NCBI GenBank assembly: GCA_958352845.1
Contig: CATWQC010000006.1
Coordinates: 1 to 64,000, forward strand
Source of the DNA: an uncultured Collinsella sp.
GTDB taxonomy: Bacteria; Actinomycetota; Coriobacteriia; Coriobacteriales; Coriobacteriaceae
Length of the DNA: 64,000 nucleotides
Direction of reading: 5' to 3'
Numbering within the stretch: position 1 is the first letter of the stretch; every line of letters starts with the position of its first letter. Positions 51,444 through 62,100 of this stretch are shown one piece after another. The position numbers were made by a program, and so were the translations under genes. Under the pieces are notes generated by a model. It did not search any database and was not told the DNA's origin. It worked only from the letters and a program-made list of their open reading frames with translations.

Positions 51444-54400
51444 ATGGATCTTTCGACTTTGATGCCGCAACAGCTGCAGATCGTCAAAACGCTCGACCGT
51501 CCGCTGTTTGTCTCGGCGGGCGCCGGTTCGGGCAAGACCTTTACCCTCACGCGCCGCATCGTCTACGCGCTCTCGCCCGAATCCGGTCCGTTCGTCGAGC
51601 ATCTGGACCAGGTGCTCGCCATCACCTTTACCAAGGATGCCGCGGCCGAGATTCGCGACCGCGTGCGCCGTGCGCTTATCGACGAGGGCATGGACGAGGA
51701 AGCGCTGACCGTCGACGACGCGTGGATCTCGACCATTCACGGCATGTGCTCGCGTATCCTGCGCGCGCACGCGCTGGAGCTGGGCATCGACCCCGAGTTC
51801 ACGGTGCTCACCGATACCGACGAGCTCATGGATCAGGCTGTTGAGCATGTGCTGGCCCGCGCGACGGCGTCCGATGCCGCCCCCGAGCTCGCGGCATCGC
51901 TCAAGGCCCTCTACGCCTGGTATCCCATGGCGGGCGAGGGCGGCCCCTTTGGCGCCGGCACGACCATCAAGGGCCTGGTGCGCGACCTGCTGGAGCTGTC
52001 GAGCCAGTTGCCGGGCGGTATGGACGACGTGCGCGTGGCGCGCGGCCAGGCCGATACCTCGGCCCTTGCCGATGCCTATCGTGCGGCTCTGGGCGCAAGC
52101 AAGGCCGCGACCGAGAAGGCGCAAATGGCGCTCGATGCCATCGACGCGTTCGAGGCGAGCGGCAAGACCATGGCCGATGCTGCGCGACTCATGATGTCGT
52201 GCGCCATGCCGCGGGCAAGCAAGGCGTTCCCCAAGGAGCAAGTTGAGCTGCTCAAGGCCGAGGCCGCCGATGCGTTTATCAATATCGTGCTTGCCTGCGG
52301 TGGCCCGGCGCTCGATGCGCTGGTGGGCCTGGCCCGTTCCGTGGAGGCCGAGTATCGCGCGCTGAAGGCTGCCCAGTCCGCCCTCGATAATAACGACCTG
52401 CTGCGTATGGCCTACGAGGCCCTGCGCGATTACCCCGCCATCCGTGCTGCGTACGAGGGCCGCTTTAAGATGGTCATGATCGACGAGTTCCAGGATACCG
52501 ACCAGATGCAGGTCGATCTGATCCGTTACCTGACGGGGGCGGGGGAGCGCGCGCTGTGCACCGTGGGCGATGCGCAGCAGTCGATTTATCGCTTCCGCGG
52601 CGCCGAGGTCGAGGTGTTCCGTCGCCAGGAGCGCAAGGTGGGCTCCTCTGCTGCGCCCGAGACGGCTGTCGCATCCGATGCCCCCGCTGGCGAGCTCGTC
52701 AAACTCGTGCGCAACTTCCGCAGCCACGACGAGGTGCTGCGCTACGTAGCACGCGTCTTTGACGGCGATGACGGCGGCCTGATGCAGGGCTTTTTGGATC
52801 TTGAGGCGAGCGACGGCCGCAAGGACACGCTGGTGGCGGACGCCTCGCGCCGCCAGGCCCTCTTTGTTGCCGGCAGCAGTATGCAGGAGCGCACGCAGGC
52901 CAAGGCCCGCGCGATCGCCGAGCGCTTCCGCGCGCTTGCCGATGCCGGCCAGCCCCAGGGCGGCATGGTACTGCTGCTGGGCCGCATGACCAACGCCGAT
53001 GTCTACGCCCAGGCCTTCCGCGATCAGGGGCTCGACTGCGTCATCGCAGGCGGCTCGGTCTTTGCCCAGGCAGCCGAGGTGCAGACGGTGCGTGCCCTGG
53101 TCTGCGCGCTCGCCAATCCGGCCGATACGGCGCAGGGCCTTATGCCGCTGCTCGCCTCGCCGATGTTTGCGCTCGGCGCCCAGGAGTTCCTGGCGCTGGC
53201 GACCAAGCTCGATAGCGAGACAGGGGAGACCTCGCGCCGGAATATCGACATGGGCATCATGAGCGATTTCGACGTGCCGGGTTTGCAAGACTTGCCGCTT
53301 GTGACGCGCGCCCGCGAGGTGCTGCGGTATGCGCTTCGTCGCGTGGGCCGCGATTCGTTCGCCGCCATCGCGCGCGACGTGGTCAACGCCTCCGGCTGGT
53401 TTGTGCGTCTGGGACAGCGTGGTCCCGAGGGCAAGGCCATTGCCGCCAACGTGCTCAAGGCGCTCGACGCCGTGGCTGAGGCTGAGGCCGAGTTCGGCAA
53501 CTCGCCGCGTTCCATCGCGCTGGCCTTCGACCGCTTCTTGGCGGGCAAGGAAGCCCCGGGTGCCCTCAACGAGGAAGGCGACGGCGCGGTGCGCATCATG
53601 ACGGTGCATGCCTCCAAGGGTCTGGAATATCCGGTCGTGGCGGTCGCCGAGTGCTTTGGCGTGCGTAAGTCCTCGGGTGCGGCACAGATGGGTCGCGTCG
53701 AGGGCGGAGCGCAGGTCGTGGCACTGCCGGCACGCTTCGACGGCGTTAAGCTTGCCGACGGTACCTTTGTGAAGGGCGACGACGTCAAAAAGCAGTTTGA
53801 GCACGCGTTTAAGGGCAAGGGCACGTCGCTGTGGCTGCCGCCGGAGCTCATGGAGGACGTCTGTGCGACGGGTTCTCCCGCCGAGGCATTTGCTCGCCTG
53901 CGCAACGACGACCTGCAGCTTTCGCTCGAGGAGCGGGCTCGTCTGCTCTATGTCGCCATGACGCGAGCACGCGAGCTAGTCATTCTGGCGATGGATGCCG
54001 GCGTGAGCCGTGGCAAGGTGACGGCGCCGATCTTCGATGTCGAGACCGATCTGACCTACGATGTCCTTCGCCGCATCCTGCCGACCGACAGTCTGGACAT
54101 GCCGCAGCTCGATAGCGACCGTTTGGTGTTCGACAACTCCCAGCCGGGCGACTACGAGCTCATTTCGCTCGCGGACTTTACCTTTGGCGAGCAGGCGTTT
54201 GAGGCTAACGCTTCGCTGGATGCCGAGGGCAGGCTTGTTCGTGGCGATGCCGATGCAGATGCTGCCGACGATTCGGCCAGTACAATCGTCCCCGGTCCTG
54301 CCGACCCCGAGCCCGATGCGTTTGAGCTCGTGTATCCCCAGGCGGTGGGCGTGCGCATGGGCATCTGTCCGTTTCCGGTGCGTGACTCGTATAGCTACTC

Positions 54401-55076
54401 GTCAATCGCCGCGGCGCTCCATGCCGAGACAGAAGACCGTGCCGCCGAGGCGCGTGTGCCCATGGACGAGTCCGGCGACGATGCGGAGTCGGATGGTTCC
54501 GAGATGACGGATGCGGACGTGGCCGCTGTCGAGCCCGCCGGCAACCCCATGGCGCTGGGCTCGGCGTTCCATGCCGCCTGCCAGTGGCTGATCGAGATGG
54601 GTTCCGATGCGCTGCCCGCTGAGCGTGCCGATGCGCTGGCGCGCCTGTGGCGCCTGACGCCGGAGCAGCGCGAGCGCTTCGATGTCGCTCTGGAGCGCTG
54701 GCTCAAGTCGTCGGTTCGTGCCGACCTGCTCGCGTGGCCGTGCGTTCGCGCCGAGGTGCCGTTCTTTTCGCTGGGCTGCGAGGACGAGGACATCGCTCGC
54801 TACGGTGCATATGCCGAAGGCGCCATCGATGCACTGGCGACGAACCCGGCCGATCCGTCACGCGCACTGGTCATCGATTACAAGACGGGTGGCACGCCGG
54901 ATGAGACGCCGGACCAGCTGCTCGAGAAGCACGCCCTGCAGGCGCGCGTTTACGCCGACGTGTTGCACAAGGCGGGCTTTGAGACGGTGACGGTCAAGTT
55001 CGTTCGCGTGGAGCAGGCGAATCCAGCCATCTTCGTCGAACCCGCCGAACCTCAAGTAGTCACCTACAATCTCTAG
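51444..55076 (+). CDS. addA: AddA-type helicase-nuclease (UvrD superfamily)
   Basis: The 1210-residue protein has SF1A helicase motifs: Walker A SAGAGSGKTFTL, TFTKDAAAEIRDR, Walker B VMIDEFQDTD, HASKGLEYPVV, and RLLYVAMTRARE. It ends with a RecB-type nuclease domain (YAEGAIDAL, ALVIDYKTGG). It is thus both motor and nuclease, like AddA of Bacillus or RexA. An acidic insert is present at about 930-960. It is translated with the AddB-like gene (3-bp gap) and is followed by the second 63-bp palindrome. Confidence 0.9.
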   Translation: MDLSTLMPQQLQIVKTLDRPLFVSAGAGSGKTFTLTRRIVYALSPESGPFVEHLDQVLAITFTKDAAAEIRDRVRRALIDEGMDEEALTVDDAWISTIHGMCSRILRAHALELGIDPEFTVLTDTDELMDQAVEHVLARATASDAAPELAASLKALYAWYPMAGEGGPFGAGTTIKGLVRDLLELSSQLPGGMDDVRVARGQADTSALADAYRAALGASKAATEKAQMALDAIDAFEASGKTMADAARLMMSCAMPRASKAFPKEQVELLKAEAADAFINIVLACGGPALDALVGLARSVEAEYRALKAAQSALDNNDLLRMAYEALRDYPAIRAAYEGRFKMVMIDEFQDTDQMQVDLIRYLTGAGERALCTVGDAQQSIYRFRGAEVEVFRRQERKVGSSAAPETAVASDAPAGELVKLVRNFRSHDEVLRYVARVFDGDDGGLMQGFLDLEASDGRKDTLVADASRRQALFVAGSSMQERTQAKARAIAERFRALADAGQPQGGMVLLLGRMTNADVYAQAFRDQGLDCVIAGGSVFAQAAEVQTVRALVCALANPADTAQGLMPLLASPMFALGAQEFLALATKLDSETGETSRRNIDMGIMSDFDVPGLQDLPLVTRAREVLRYALRRVGRDSFAAIARDVVNASGWFVRLGQRGPEGKAIAANVLKALDAVAEAEAEFGNSPRSIALAFDRFLAGKEAPGALNEEGDGAVRIMTVHASKGLEYPVVAVAECFGVRKSSGAAQMGRVEGGAQVVALPARFDGVKLADGTFVKGDDVKKQFEHAFKGKGTSLWLPPELMEDVCATGSPAEAFARLRNDDLQLSLEERARLLYVAMTRARELVILAMDAGVSRGKVTAPIFDVETDLTYDVLRRILPTDSLDMPQLDSDRLVFDNSQPGDYELISLADFTFGEQAFEANASLDAEGRLVRGDADADAADDSASTIVPGPADPEPDAFELVYPQAVGVRMGICPFPVRDSYSYSSIAAALHAETEDRAAEARVPMDESGDDAESDGSEMTDADVAAVEPAGNPMALGSAFHAACQWLIEMGSDALPAERADALARLWRLTPEQRERFDVALERWLKSSVRADLLAWPCVRAEVPFFSLGCEDEDIARYGAYAEGAIDALATNPADPSRALVIDYKTGGTPDETPDQLLEKHALQARVYADVLHKAGFETVTVKFVRVEQANPAIFVEPAEPQVVTYNL

Positions 55077-55088
55077 CCCTCAGATATC

Positions 55089-55151
55089 TTGCGGTGGAAT
55101 ACGGACTGTTTTGGCCAGAAAATCCGCCAATCAGTCCGTATTTCACCGCAA
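55089..55151. repeat. 63-bp palindromic element, copy 2
   Basis: TTGCGGTGGAATACGGACTG (55089-55108) and its complement (55132-55151, one mismatch) match copy 1 at 44044 in length, in end sequence and in the CACCGCAA terminus. It lies between addA and the dnaE promoter. Confidence 0.8.
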
Positions 55152-55293
55152 CTGAGAGAGGGGAGGGGTGGGTAGTGCTGCCTGATCGTTCTGATCGCTA
55201 AAACCCGTGTTGGTTTGGCTAGGTTCGGGTGCTGTCCGTGCCGTGCGGTAAAATCGTTCAGTCAGAACACGAACCCGCATCGGAGCTCATCAC

Positions 55294-58200
55294 ATGGCAT
55301 TCGTCCATCTGCACAATCACACTGTTTTCTCCATGCTCGACGGCGCAACCCGTATCCAGGATATGGTCAATCGTGCCGTTGAACTTGGCATGCCCGCCGT
55401 GGCCATTACCGACCACGGCTACATGTATGGCGTGCCCGACCTGGCGCTGGCCTGCGACGCCGTCAATCACAACACGCCCGAGTACAAAACCTGGAGTCAC
55501 GACAAGGCCTTCTTGGAAAAGGACCGCCGCGACGAGCTGGTGGAGCCCGATCCCGAGGAAAACCCGCGCGAGCATGCCCAGTACGTCAAAGACATGGCCA
55601 TGTGGGACGAGAAGGGCAACATCGACGAGCTCAAGCCGCCTCTGGTCATCAAGCCCATCTTTGGGTGCGAGGTCTACTTTACGCCGGACGAGACCCTTGC
55701 CCGCGACCACAAGCCCGAGCTCTACCACATGATCCTTCTGGCCAAGGACCAGGAGGGCTACGTCAACCTGATGCAGACGGTTTCCGAGGCCGCCGTGCAG
55801 GGCTTTTACTACAAGCCGCGCGTGACGCTCGACAACCTGCGCCGTCACGCCAAGGGCATGATCTGCACGAGCGCCTGTATCGCGGGCATCATCCCCAAAT
55901 ACATCGACCGCGGCGACATGGAAGGCGCCATCAAGTGGGCCGAGACCTTCCGTGATACCTTCGAGCCCGGTGACTTCTACATCGAGATCCAGGAACACGG
56001 CATCACCACCGACAACGGCCTGACCGACGAGCAGATGGACCGCGCGCTCATCGATATTGCCAAGCAGGTGGGCGTCAAGGTCATCGCCACCAACGACTTC
56101 CACTACCTGCGCCGCGAGGACGCGCCCGTGCAGGACGTCATCATGTGCATTGGCATGAACGCCAAGGTCGACGACCCCAACCGCATGCGCATGACCGGCT
56201 CGGAGTTTTACATGAAGACCGAGGAGGAGATGCGGGCGATGTTCCCGTATTGCCCCGAGGCCTGCGACAACACGCTCGAGATTGCCGACAAGTGCTATGT
56301 GGAGCTGGACTGGGACTCCATCATCCTGCCGCGCTTCCCGTTGCTCGATCCCGGCGAGACGCACGAGAGCCAGTTCCGCCGCGAGTGCGAGAAGGGCCTG
56401 CGCCAGCACTATGGTGACGATTGGGCCACGCGCGAGATCTGTGGCGTCAACATCAAAGAGCGCTTTGAGTACGAATACAAGGTCATCTGCGACAAGGGCT
56501 TTGCCGCCTACTTTTTGATCGTCGCCGAATACGTGCAATGGGCCAAGGACAACGGCATCGGCGTCGGCCCTGGCCGTGGCTCGGCAGCCGGCGCTATCGT
56601 CGCCTACGCCATGAACATCACCGCGTTTGACCCGCTCGAGAACGGCCTGATGTTCGAGAGGTTCCTGTCCCCGCAGCGTACCGAGATGCCCGATATCGAT
56701 ATGGACTTCGACGATGAGCGGCGCCTCGAGGTCGTGGAGCACGTTCGCCAGCTCTACGGCCCCGAGAAGGTCACCCACGTTATCACCTACTCGACCATCA
56801 AGGCCAAGCAGGCCATCAACGACGCCGCGCGCGTTCTGGACTACCCCGTCTACATGGGCCAGCGCCTGTCCAAGATGGTCTCGAGCGACCCCAAGGTCAA
56901 GCTCAAGCAGGTACTCGAAAAACAACCCGGCAAAGAGGATCTGTTTAACCCCGACTTTGCCGAGGCCTATAAAAAGGACGACGACGCCCGCCGCATCATC
57001 GACACGGCGCTCTCGATCGAGGGCCTCACCCGTGGCGAGGGCGTGCACGCGTGCGCCGTTCTGATCTGCCGCGACCCCGTCAACGAGCATGTGCCCACCA
57101 AGCTCGACACCAAGGGCGGCGTCGAGATTACCCAGTACGAGGGCCATACCGTTGCCGACATGGGCCTGCTCAAGATGGACTTCTTGGGCCTGCGCACGCT
57201 GACGGTTATCTCCAAGGCCAAGGCAAACATCAAAAAGAACTTCGGCATCGACATCAAAGAGGAAGAGATCCCCTTTGACGATCCCGAGATCTTTAAGCTC
57301 ATGGGTTCCGGCCACACCGCCGGCGTCTTCCAGGTCGAGTCCGCCGGCATGACGGCCACGATCAAGAATATGAAGCCCACCGAGTACAAGCACGTCGTGG
57401 CATTGATCGCCCTGTACCGCCCGGGCCCGCTGGGCGCCGGCATGGTTTCGTCCTACATCAACCGTATGAACGGCAAGGAGCCGGCCGTCTCCTACGACGA
57501 CCGCCTGGACGACATCCTGGGCGAAACCTACGGCACTATGGTCTACCAGGAGCAGGTTATGCTCATCTCCGTCGAGATGTGCGGCTTCTCCAAGGGCGAA
57601 TCGGACTCGCGTATCCGTAAGCCCGTGGCTAAGAAAAAGATCAAGCTGCTCACGTCGACGGTGCTCCACTGGGAGGATGGCTCGGACGAGACCACCTACG
57701 ACCACTGGATGAACGGCGCTATCAAGAACAACTACACGCGCGAGGTCGCCCAGAAGATTTGGGACGATGTTCTCGAGTTCGCATCTTACGCCTTTAACAA
57801 GTCGCACTCCGCCGGCTACGCCATCCTGGTTATGCAGACGGCGTGGCTCAAGGCGCACTATCCGCACGAGTACATGGCGGCCGTTCTGACGTCCTACACG
57901 GGCAAGACCGACAAGATCGTGCATTACGTCTCGGCGTGCCGTCACGACGGCATCCCCGTGCTGTCGCCAGATGTCAACGAGTCCGGCACCGAGTTCACGG
58001 CTACCAAGGAGGGCGTGCGCTTTGGTCTGGCCGGCATTCGAGGCGTGGGTACCGGCGTGGCGCAGGCGATTATCGCCGAGCGCGAGGCGGGCGGTCCGTT
58101 TAAGACGCTGCACGACTTTGTCGAGCGCGTGGACTCGAGCCAGGCCAACCGTCGCGTGATCGAATCGCTGATCAAGGCAGGCGCCTTCGACTCCACGGGG

Positions 58201-59097
58201 TATCCGCGCCGCCAGATGATGCACTTTGTGGACAAGAACAACCCCGAGAACATCATCGATGCCGCGGTAAAGCGCCAGAAGGATCGCGCGAGCGGCCAGA
58301 CGTCGTTCTTCGACATGTTCGGCGATGTTGAGGGGTCGGGCTTTGAGGTGAGTGTGCCCGATCCGGATGGCCAGGAGTGGGACCGCCACCTTAAGCTGAG
58401 CCAGGAGAAGGAGGTTTTGGGCATCTATGTCTCGGACCACCCGCTGCGCCCGTTTGAGTATGCACTAGCCAAGGCGCGCGACTTCTCGTTCTCGCAGATC
58501 GACACCGGCTACGAAGTTCAGAATCCTACGGGCGGCACCATCAACCAGGAGATTCCCGAGGGCAAGGCGCTGTGGTGGGCCGGCATGGTCTCGAGCGTGT
58601 CCAAGCGCGTGACCAAAAACGGCGACCCCATGGGCATCGTGCAGCTCGAGGACATGGAAGGCGAGGCCACGGTCGTGGTGTTCCCCAAGACCTACAAAGA
58701 GGCCGAGGGGTATCTGTACGGCGAGGTTGATCCCGAGACCGGCGCGCAGCTGTCCGACGCGTTTGTGCGCATTAAGGGCAAGCTCGAGCGCTCGGACCGC
58801 GGCGACCAGATCATCGCGCAGGAGATTGTGCCGCTGGAGCTTAGCGAGGAGAAAAACAAGCCCAAGGTCTTTGAGGTCATGGTGCCCAACAGCCGATTTA
58901 GCCAGGGCAATATGGCGCGCCTGGCCACGGTGCTCACCACCAACCCGGGCGGCGACCGCGTGGAGATCTTTATTGAGCAAGTCGACGGGCGCGTGCTGCG
59001 CGCTGAGGTGCCGGCCAAGGTCAATGCACGCTCGATTCCGCTGCTGGCAGAGGCAAAGGCCATCGTCGGCAACCAAGGCCGCGTGACGGTTATCTAA
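55294..59097 (+). CDS. dnaE: DNA polymerase III subunit alpha
   Basis: The 1267-residue protein begins with a PHP domain whose metal residues appear kept (HLHNH, ITDHG), so proofreading by PHP is possible, as in mycobacteria. The polymerase active site contains PDIDMDFDD near residue 467. The GPGRGSAAGA loop, an HhH region and a C-terminal OB fold (WWAGMVSSVSKRVTKNGDPM) are present. Inside the PHP domain about 50 extra acidic residues (about 65-120) lie between the usual strands. It is the replicative polymerase. The SNF2 gene follows after 28 bp. Confidence 0.95.
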   Translation: MAFVHLHNHTVFSMLDGATRIQDMVNRAVELGMPAVAITDHGYMYGVPDLALACDAVNHNTPEYKTWSHDKAFLEKDRRDELVEPDPEENPREHAQYVKDMAMWDEKGNIDELKPPLVIKPIFGCEVYFTPDETLARDHKPELYHMILLAKDQEGYVNLMQTVSEAAVQGFYYKPRVTLDNLRRHAKGMICTSACIAGIIPKYIDRGDMEGAIKWAETFRDTFEPGDFYIEIQEHGITTDNGLTDEQMDRALIDIAKQVGVKVIATNDFHYLRREDAPVQDVIMCIGMNAKVDDPNRMRMTGSEFYMKTEEEMRAMFPYCPEACDNTLEIADKCYVELDWDSIILPRFPLLDPGETHESQFRRECEKGLRQHYGDDWATREICGVNIKERFEYEYKVICDKGFAAYFLIVAEYVQWAKDNGIGVGPGRGSAAGAIVAYAMNITAFDPLENGLMFERFLSPQRTEMPDIDMDFDDERRLEVVEHVRQLYGPEKVTHVITYSTIKAKQAINDAARVLDYPVYMGQRLSKMVSSDPKVKLKQVLEKQPGKEDLFNPDFAEAYKKDDDARRIIDTALSIEGLTRGEGVHACAVLICRDPVNEHVPTKLDTKGGVEITQYEGHTVADMGLLKMDFLGLRTLTVISKAKANIKKNFGIDIKEEEIPFDDPEIFKLMGSGHTAGVFQVESAGMTATIKNMKPTEYKHVVALIALYRPGPLGAGMVSSYINRMNGKEPAVSYDDRLDDILGETYGTMVYQEQVMLISVEMCGFSKGESDSRIRKPVAKKKIKLLTSTVLHWEDGSDETTYDHWMNGAIKNNYTREVAQKIWDDVLEFASYAFNKSHSAGYAILVMQTAWLKAHYPHEYMAAVLTSYTGKTDKIVHYVSACRHDGIPVLSPDVNESGTEFTATKEGVRFGLAGIRGVGTGVAQAIIAEREAGGPFKTLHDFVERVDSSQANRRVIESLIKAGAFDSTGYPRRQMMHFVDKNNPENIIDAAVKRQKDRASGQTSFFDMFGDVEGSGFEVSVPDPDGQEWDRHLKLSQEKEVLGIYVSDHPLRPFEYALAKARDFSFSQIDTGYEVQNPTGGTINQEIPEGKALWWAGMVSSVSKRVTKNGDPMGIVQLEDMEGEATVVVFPKTYKEAEGYLYGEVDPETGAQLSDAFVRIKGKLERSDRGDQIIAQEIVPLELSEEKNKPKVFEVMVPNSRFSQGNMARLATVLTTNPGGDRVEIFIEQVDGRVLRAEVPAKVNARSIPLLAEAKAIVGNQGRVTVI

Positions 59098-59125
59098 GCT
59101 ACCCCGGGTGAGATTGGAGGAAGTG

Positions 59126-62100
59126 ATGGCGCAGGGGACGTTTGTGCAGGCGCTTCGTAAAGAGGCGGCGTTGAGCGGCACCTTTATGAAGGGGCGTTCG
59201 CTCATGCTCAACGGCGCCGTGCTGTCGATCGAGGACAGCGGCTCGCGCTTCTCCAAAAACGTGACGGTTGAGGGCTCGGTGCGCGGTTCGCGCGGCGACC
59301 TGTACAAGACGCACGTGGCGCTCGACATGGACGAGCACGAGGTGATCGACTACGACTGCGATTGCCCCGCCGCCTATCGTTACCCCGGTATGTGCAAGCA
59401 CGCCATCGCCACAGCGCTGGCGTACCTGGACACCAGCGGCATTGAGCCTGTTGAGGGGCTGCGCACACCGGTCCGCACGTTTACGGCGCAGCCGAAACAG
59501 CCCGCGCGCACCGCGCCCAAAGCGCCGGCCGTCAATCCCAACTTTCCCTTTCTGGCGCCCGTCCCCACGAGTCCCAGCCTCATGGCGGCGCTCTCCGATC
59601 TTTCGGACGCGCGCATGGATGAGCTGGCGAGCATGCGCCGCAAGCTCGCCGGCAGTGTGGATCCCGATGCCCCCAAGGCGGTGTTGGAGCCCTCGCTGGT
59701 GCCGTACTACAATCCACTGTTTGCCGACCGCTTTAGCTGGGCGCTCGAGCTTCGCATTCGCTGTGGATCGGTGTCCTACGTGGTCAAGGACATCGACGGC
59801 ATGGCCGATGCCTACGTGCGCGGCGGCACCTTCTCGTACGGCAAGAAGCTCACGTTTGTCCATACGCCTGAAGCCTTCGAAGACGTGTCGACAAAGCTGC
59901 TCAACCTTGTCGTGACGACAGTTGCCTATCTCGATGACATCACAAGCTCGCGTTCGGCGTCGTACGACTTTGCCCGCAGTGGTTTTGTCGCCGAGCGTCA
60001 GTTGCCGCTGTCCGAGCATAGCATCGTATATGTGCTGGACCTGTTGCGCGGCCAGACCATCTCTTTTGAGCCCGCCTGGTCGCGGGGGACGACGACGCAT
60101 CGCACCTATGACGTGGCGGTTGAGATGCCTCCGGAAGGGGAGGACGAGGCGCTGTCTAAGCGCCCACCGCTCCTTGCCGCCAAAATCGCGCCGGCGGCTG
60201 GTGGCAGCTACGATCTACGCCTGCCGGCCGATACATACTGCTTTGCTTCGGGCGACGTTGCCTATCTGGTCGACACCCGCCGTGCGCGCCGCGCCGATGT
60301 AGCGTTTGCCCAGCATGCGGCGCCGTTCCTATCGTGCTTACTGCCCTGTCGCACGCCGATCCATATCGCTGTCGACCAGGTGGGGGAGTTCTGTCGTATG
60401 GCGCTGCCCATTTTGCGCGACTACACCGACCTTACCGCGCCCGCTGCGCTCGATACCGTGGCGCCCGAGCCGAGCTTTGCTATGGCGATCGGCGTCGACG
60501 ATGGGCTCGTGACCTGCAAAATTACGGTTGCCTACGGCGATTGGTCGGCGGATCTCTTTAGCCTGGGCGCTCCGGGCAGCCCCTTCGAAGAGCAACGCCC
60601 CGGCGTGCCGCCCCGCGACGAGGTGGCGGAGTTTCGCGTTATGGACACGGCGGCCCTGTATTTCGACTTCTACGAGGGCGGCCTGGCGTTTGAGGAGCGC
60701 GATGACGAGAGCTTGTTCTGCCTGCTGACCGAGGGCCTGTCCGCCCTGTCCGAGCTGGGTGAGGTTATGCTCAGCGACCGTCTGCGCCAGATCTCGGTCC
60801 GCCCTGCGCCCAAGCTTTCGGTGCGTGCGACCGTCAAGAGCAATCTGCTCGATGTCGAGCTGGGTGCGAGCGGGCTTTCGGCCGCGGACCTTGCCGTCTA
60901 TCTCGATTCGTACAAGCGTCACCAGACGTTTGCGCGTCTCACGTCGGGCGACATCATTCGCCTGGACGAGGGCGCCCGAGCCGCGTTTGGCCTTGCCGAG
61001 GACCTGGGCGTCGATGCTGTCGACCTGCTCGACGGCGTGTCGCTCCCCGCGTCGAGTACCCTGTTCGTCGACAGCATGCTTGCGCGCACGCCGGCGCTTG
61101 AGGCCGATCGCGACGCTGCGTTCCGCCGTACCGTCGAGCGCCTGGACACGCTCGGCAAGATGGACTTTACGGTACCCGCCTCGCTCAAGGCCACGCTGCG
61201 TGGCTACCAGGTCGACGGCTACCAGTGGCTCGGCTCGCTTGAGCATCTGGGCCTCGGCGGTATCTTGGCCGACGATATGGGCCTGGGCAAAACGCTCCAG
61301 ATGATCGCGCATATCCTGGCGCGCGTGGAGGCGGGGGACACCAAGCCCACGCTCGTGGTATGCCCGGCCTCACTCGTGTACAACTGGACTGCCGAGCTGG
61401 AGCGCTTTGCCCCGTCGCTCGATGTGTGCGCCATCGTGGGCGCCAAGGCTCAACGCCGCGTGCAGATAGCCGGCGCCGACGAGCATAACGTGGTCGTGAC
61501 GTCGTATGACCTCATGCGCCGCGATATCGACGAGTATGTCGAGCAGGACTTTGCCCGTGTGGTGCTCGACGAGGCCCAGTACATTAAAAACCCGCTCACG
61601 CAGGTAGCGCGTGCCGCCAAGCGCCTGCCTGCCGGCGTGCGCTTTGCCTTGACGGGCACGCCCATCGAAAACCGCTTGTCCGAGCTCTGGAGCATCTTCG
61701 ACTTTTTGATGCCGGGCCTACTTGGCACGCGCGAGTCGTTTGCCAAGCGCTTCGAAAGCCCGGTCGAGCACGCCGAGGGCGACAGCGCCGCTCGCCTGCA
61801 GGCGCTCGTGTCGCCGTTTGTGCTGCGCCGCGTAAAGGAAGACGTGGTGGCAGACCTGCCCGAGAAGATCGAGGATACGGTCATAGCGCAGCTCACCGGC
61901 GAGCAGCGCAAGCTGTACCTGGCAAACCAGGACCGCATCGCCCAGCAGGTGCAGCACCGCGAGGCATCCGAGTTTAAGAAAGACAAGCTCAAGGTGCTCG
62001 CCGAGCTCACCAAGCTGCGCCAGATCTGCTGCGACCCGCGTCTACACTACGAGGATTACAAGGCGGGGAGCGCCAAACTCGATACGTGCATGGAGCTCGT

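Noticed and set aside
50523..53804. 1093-codon minus-strand frame across the AddB/AddA genes
   Set aside because: It spans the junction of two recognised genes and has composition typical of antisense frames in GC-rich DNA, with no ribosome site.
55258..58440. 1060-codon minus-strand frame opposite dnaE
   Set aside because: It is a shadow of dnaE codon bias, with no recognisable domain or start signal.
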